From Pseudomonadota bacterium (lineage in GTDB: Bacteria > Pseudomonadota > Alphaproteobacteria > Rhodospirillales > 2-02-FULL-58-16): a DNA stretch of 13,226 nt. The first letter of the stretch is position 1. The number at the start of each line of letters is the position of its first letter. Location: contig JACZWD010000056.1 in NCBI GenBank assembly GCA_022572335.1, positions 1 to 13,226 on the forward strand. Direction: 5' to 3'. Below, in pieces: positions 12,972 through 13,226 of the stretch. The notes below the pieces were generated by a model. It worked only from the letters and a program-made list of their open reading frames with translations, made no database searches and was not told where the DNA came from. A program made the translations under genes and the position numbers.

Positions 12972-13226
12972 GCGTGTTTCCCCTGATTCGGCGCCTTTCG
13001 GTCCACGTCACGCCGGTATTGGCGAGGCTTCCCGTGAGCGCCAACCAGATCACGGCGGTCTCCCTGCTGGCCGGACTGGCCAGCGGCTGGTGCATGATGC
13101 AGGGAGACCGGACGTGGGCGATCGTCGGCGGCCTTTTCCTCGTCCTCAGTTACGTGCTGGATAACTGTGACGGCCAGATCGCCCGCCTCAAGAACCAGAC
13201 TTCCCGGTTCGGCATGCATTTCGACA
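12968..13226 (+). CDS. CDP-alcohol phosphatidyltransferase, third copy (3' end outside window)
   Basis: The frame opens at ATG 12968, whose last three bases overlap the exporter stop (ATGA), and stays open to the window edge, giving 86 complete codons. Translation begins MSVFPLIRRLSVHVTPVLAR, then VSANQITAVSLL and a hydrophobic helix. The class signature is complete: D65, D68, G69, A72, R73, G82 and D86 in DNCDGQIAR and GMHFD. It is more distant from the other two copies than they are from each other, since it lacks their ELAR and RIARV/VRPLV wording. The 4-base overlap indicates translational coupling with the exporter, so the enzyme's product or substrate probably relates to the transported lipid. 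Length and substrate cannot be judged. Confidence 0.93.
   Translation, partial: MSVFPLIRRLSVHVTPVLARLPVSANQITAVSLLAGLASGWCMMQGDRTWAIVGGLFLVLSYVLDNCDGQIARLKNQTSRFGMHFD

Noticed and set aside
1..13226. tRNA, rRNA, riboswitch, CRISPR, transposon or prophage signals
   Set aside because: Read on both strands, I found no direct-repeat arrays, cloverleaf-like segments, transposase or integrase motifs.

Overview
The window is a GC-rich stretch of ordinary bacterial chromosome. It most probably comes from an alphaproteobacterium related to the Rhodospirillales. This rests on the recA-alaS order, the RecA and AlaS sequences, a short CheZ-type protein and an HpnN-like RND transporter; no 16S or tRNA gene is present to confirm it. 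Nine genes are supported in full or nearly so, plus a truncated gene at each edge (recA on the left, a CDP-alcohol phosphatidyltransferase on the right). There are no insertion sequences, CRISPR arrays, integrases or RNA genes, and no gene-free gap reaches 300 bases.

Left part (1-3470), information processing: the C-terminal two thirds of recA ends in a textbook intrinsic terminator, followed by a complete alaS. Middle left (3643-4845), minus strand: a CheZ-like chemotaxis phosphatase and, 81 bases downstream, a secreted cyclophilin that converges on alaS. Middle (5101-7919), plus strand: a glycerate 2-kinase followed by pyruvate kinase. These are two steps of one route, since glycerate is phosphorylated to 2-phosphoglycerate, enolase (not in the window) makes PEP, and Pyk makes pyruvate. 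A convergent Fe(II)/2-oxoglutarate oxygenase of the PhyH family (7931-8689, minus) follows.

Right part (8911-13226), membrane lipids: three genes for CDP-alcohol phosphatidyltransferases surround one large HpnN-like MMPL/RND exporter. The first two transferases are paralogs placed tail to tail, with interlocked stop codons. The third overlaps the exporter stop by four bases and is very probably translationally coupled to it. The layout suggests, as inference, that unusual phospholipids or other alcohol-linked lipids are made by these enzymes and moved between membranes by the exporter. The PhyH oxygenase next door resembles, from memory, the phosphonate-hydroxylating PhnY group, which allows a speculative link to head-group chemistry.

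The most striking single observation is the start of the first transferase (around 8929). An AUA codon sits six bases after a strong Shine-Dalgarno sequence. It aligns without gaps with the AUG starts of both other transferases: in all three proteins the catalytic motif then begins at residue 65. This is either a rare non-canonical start codon or a one-base error or mutation.
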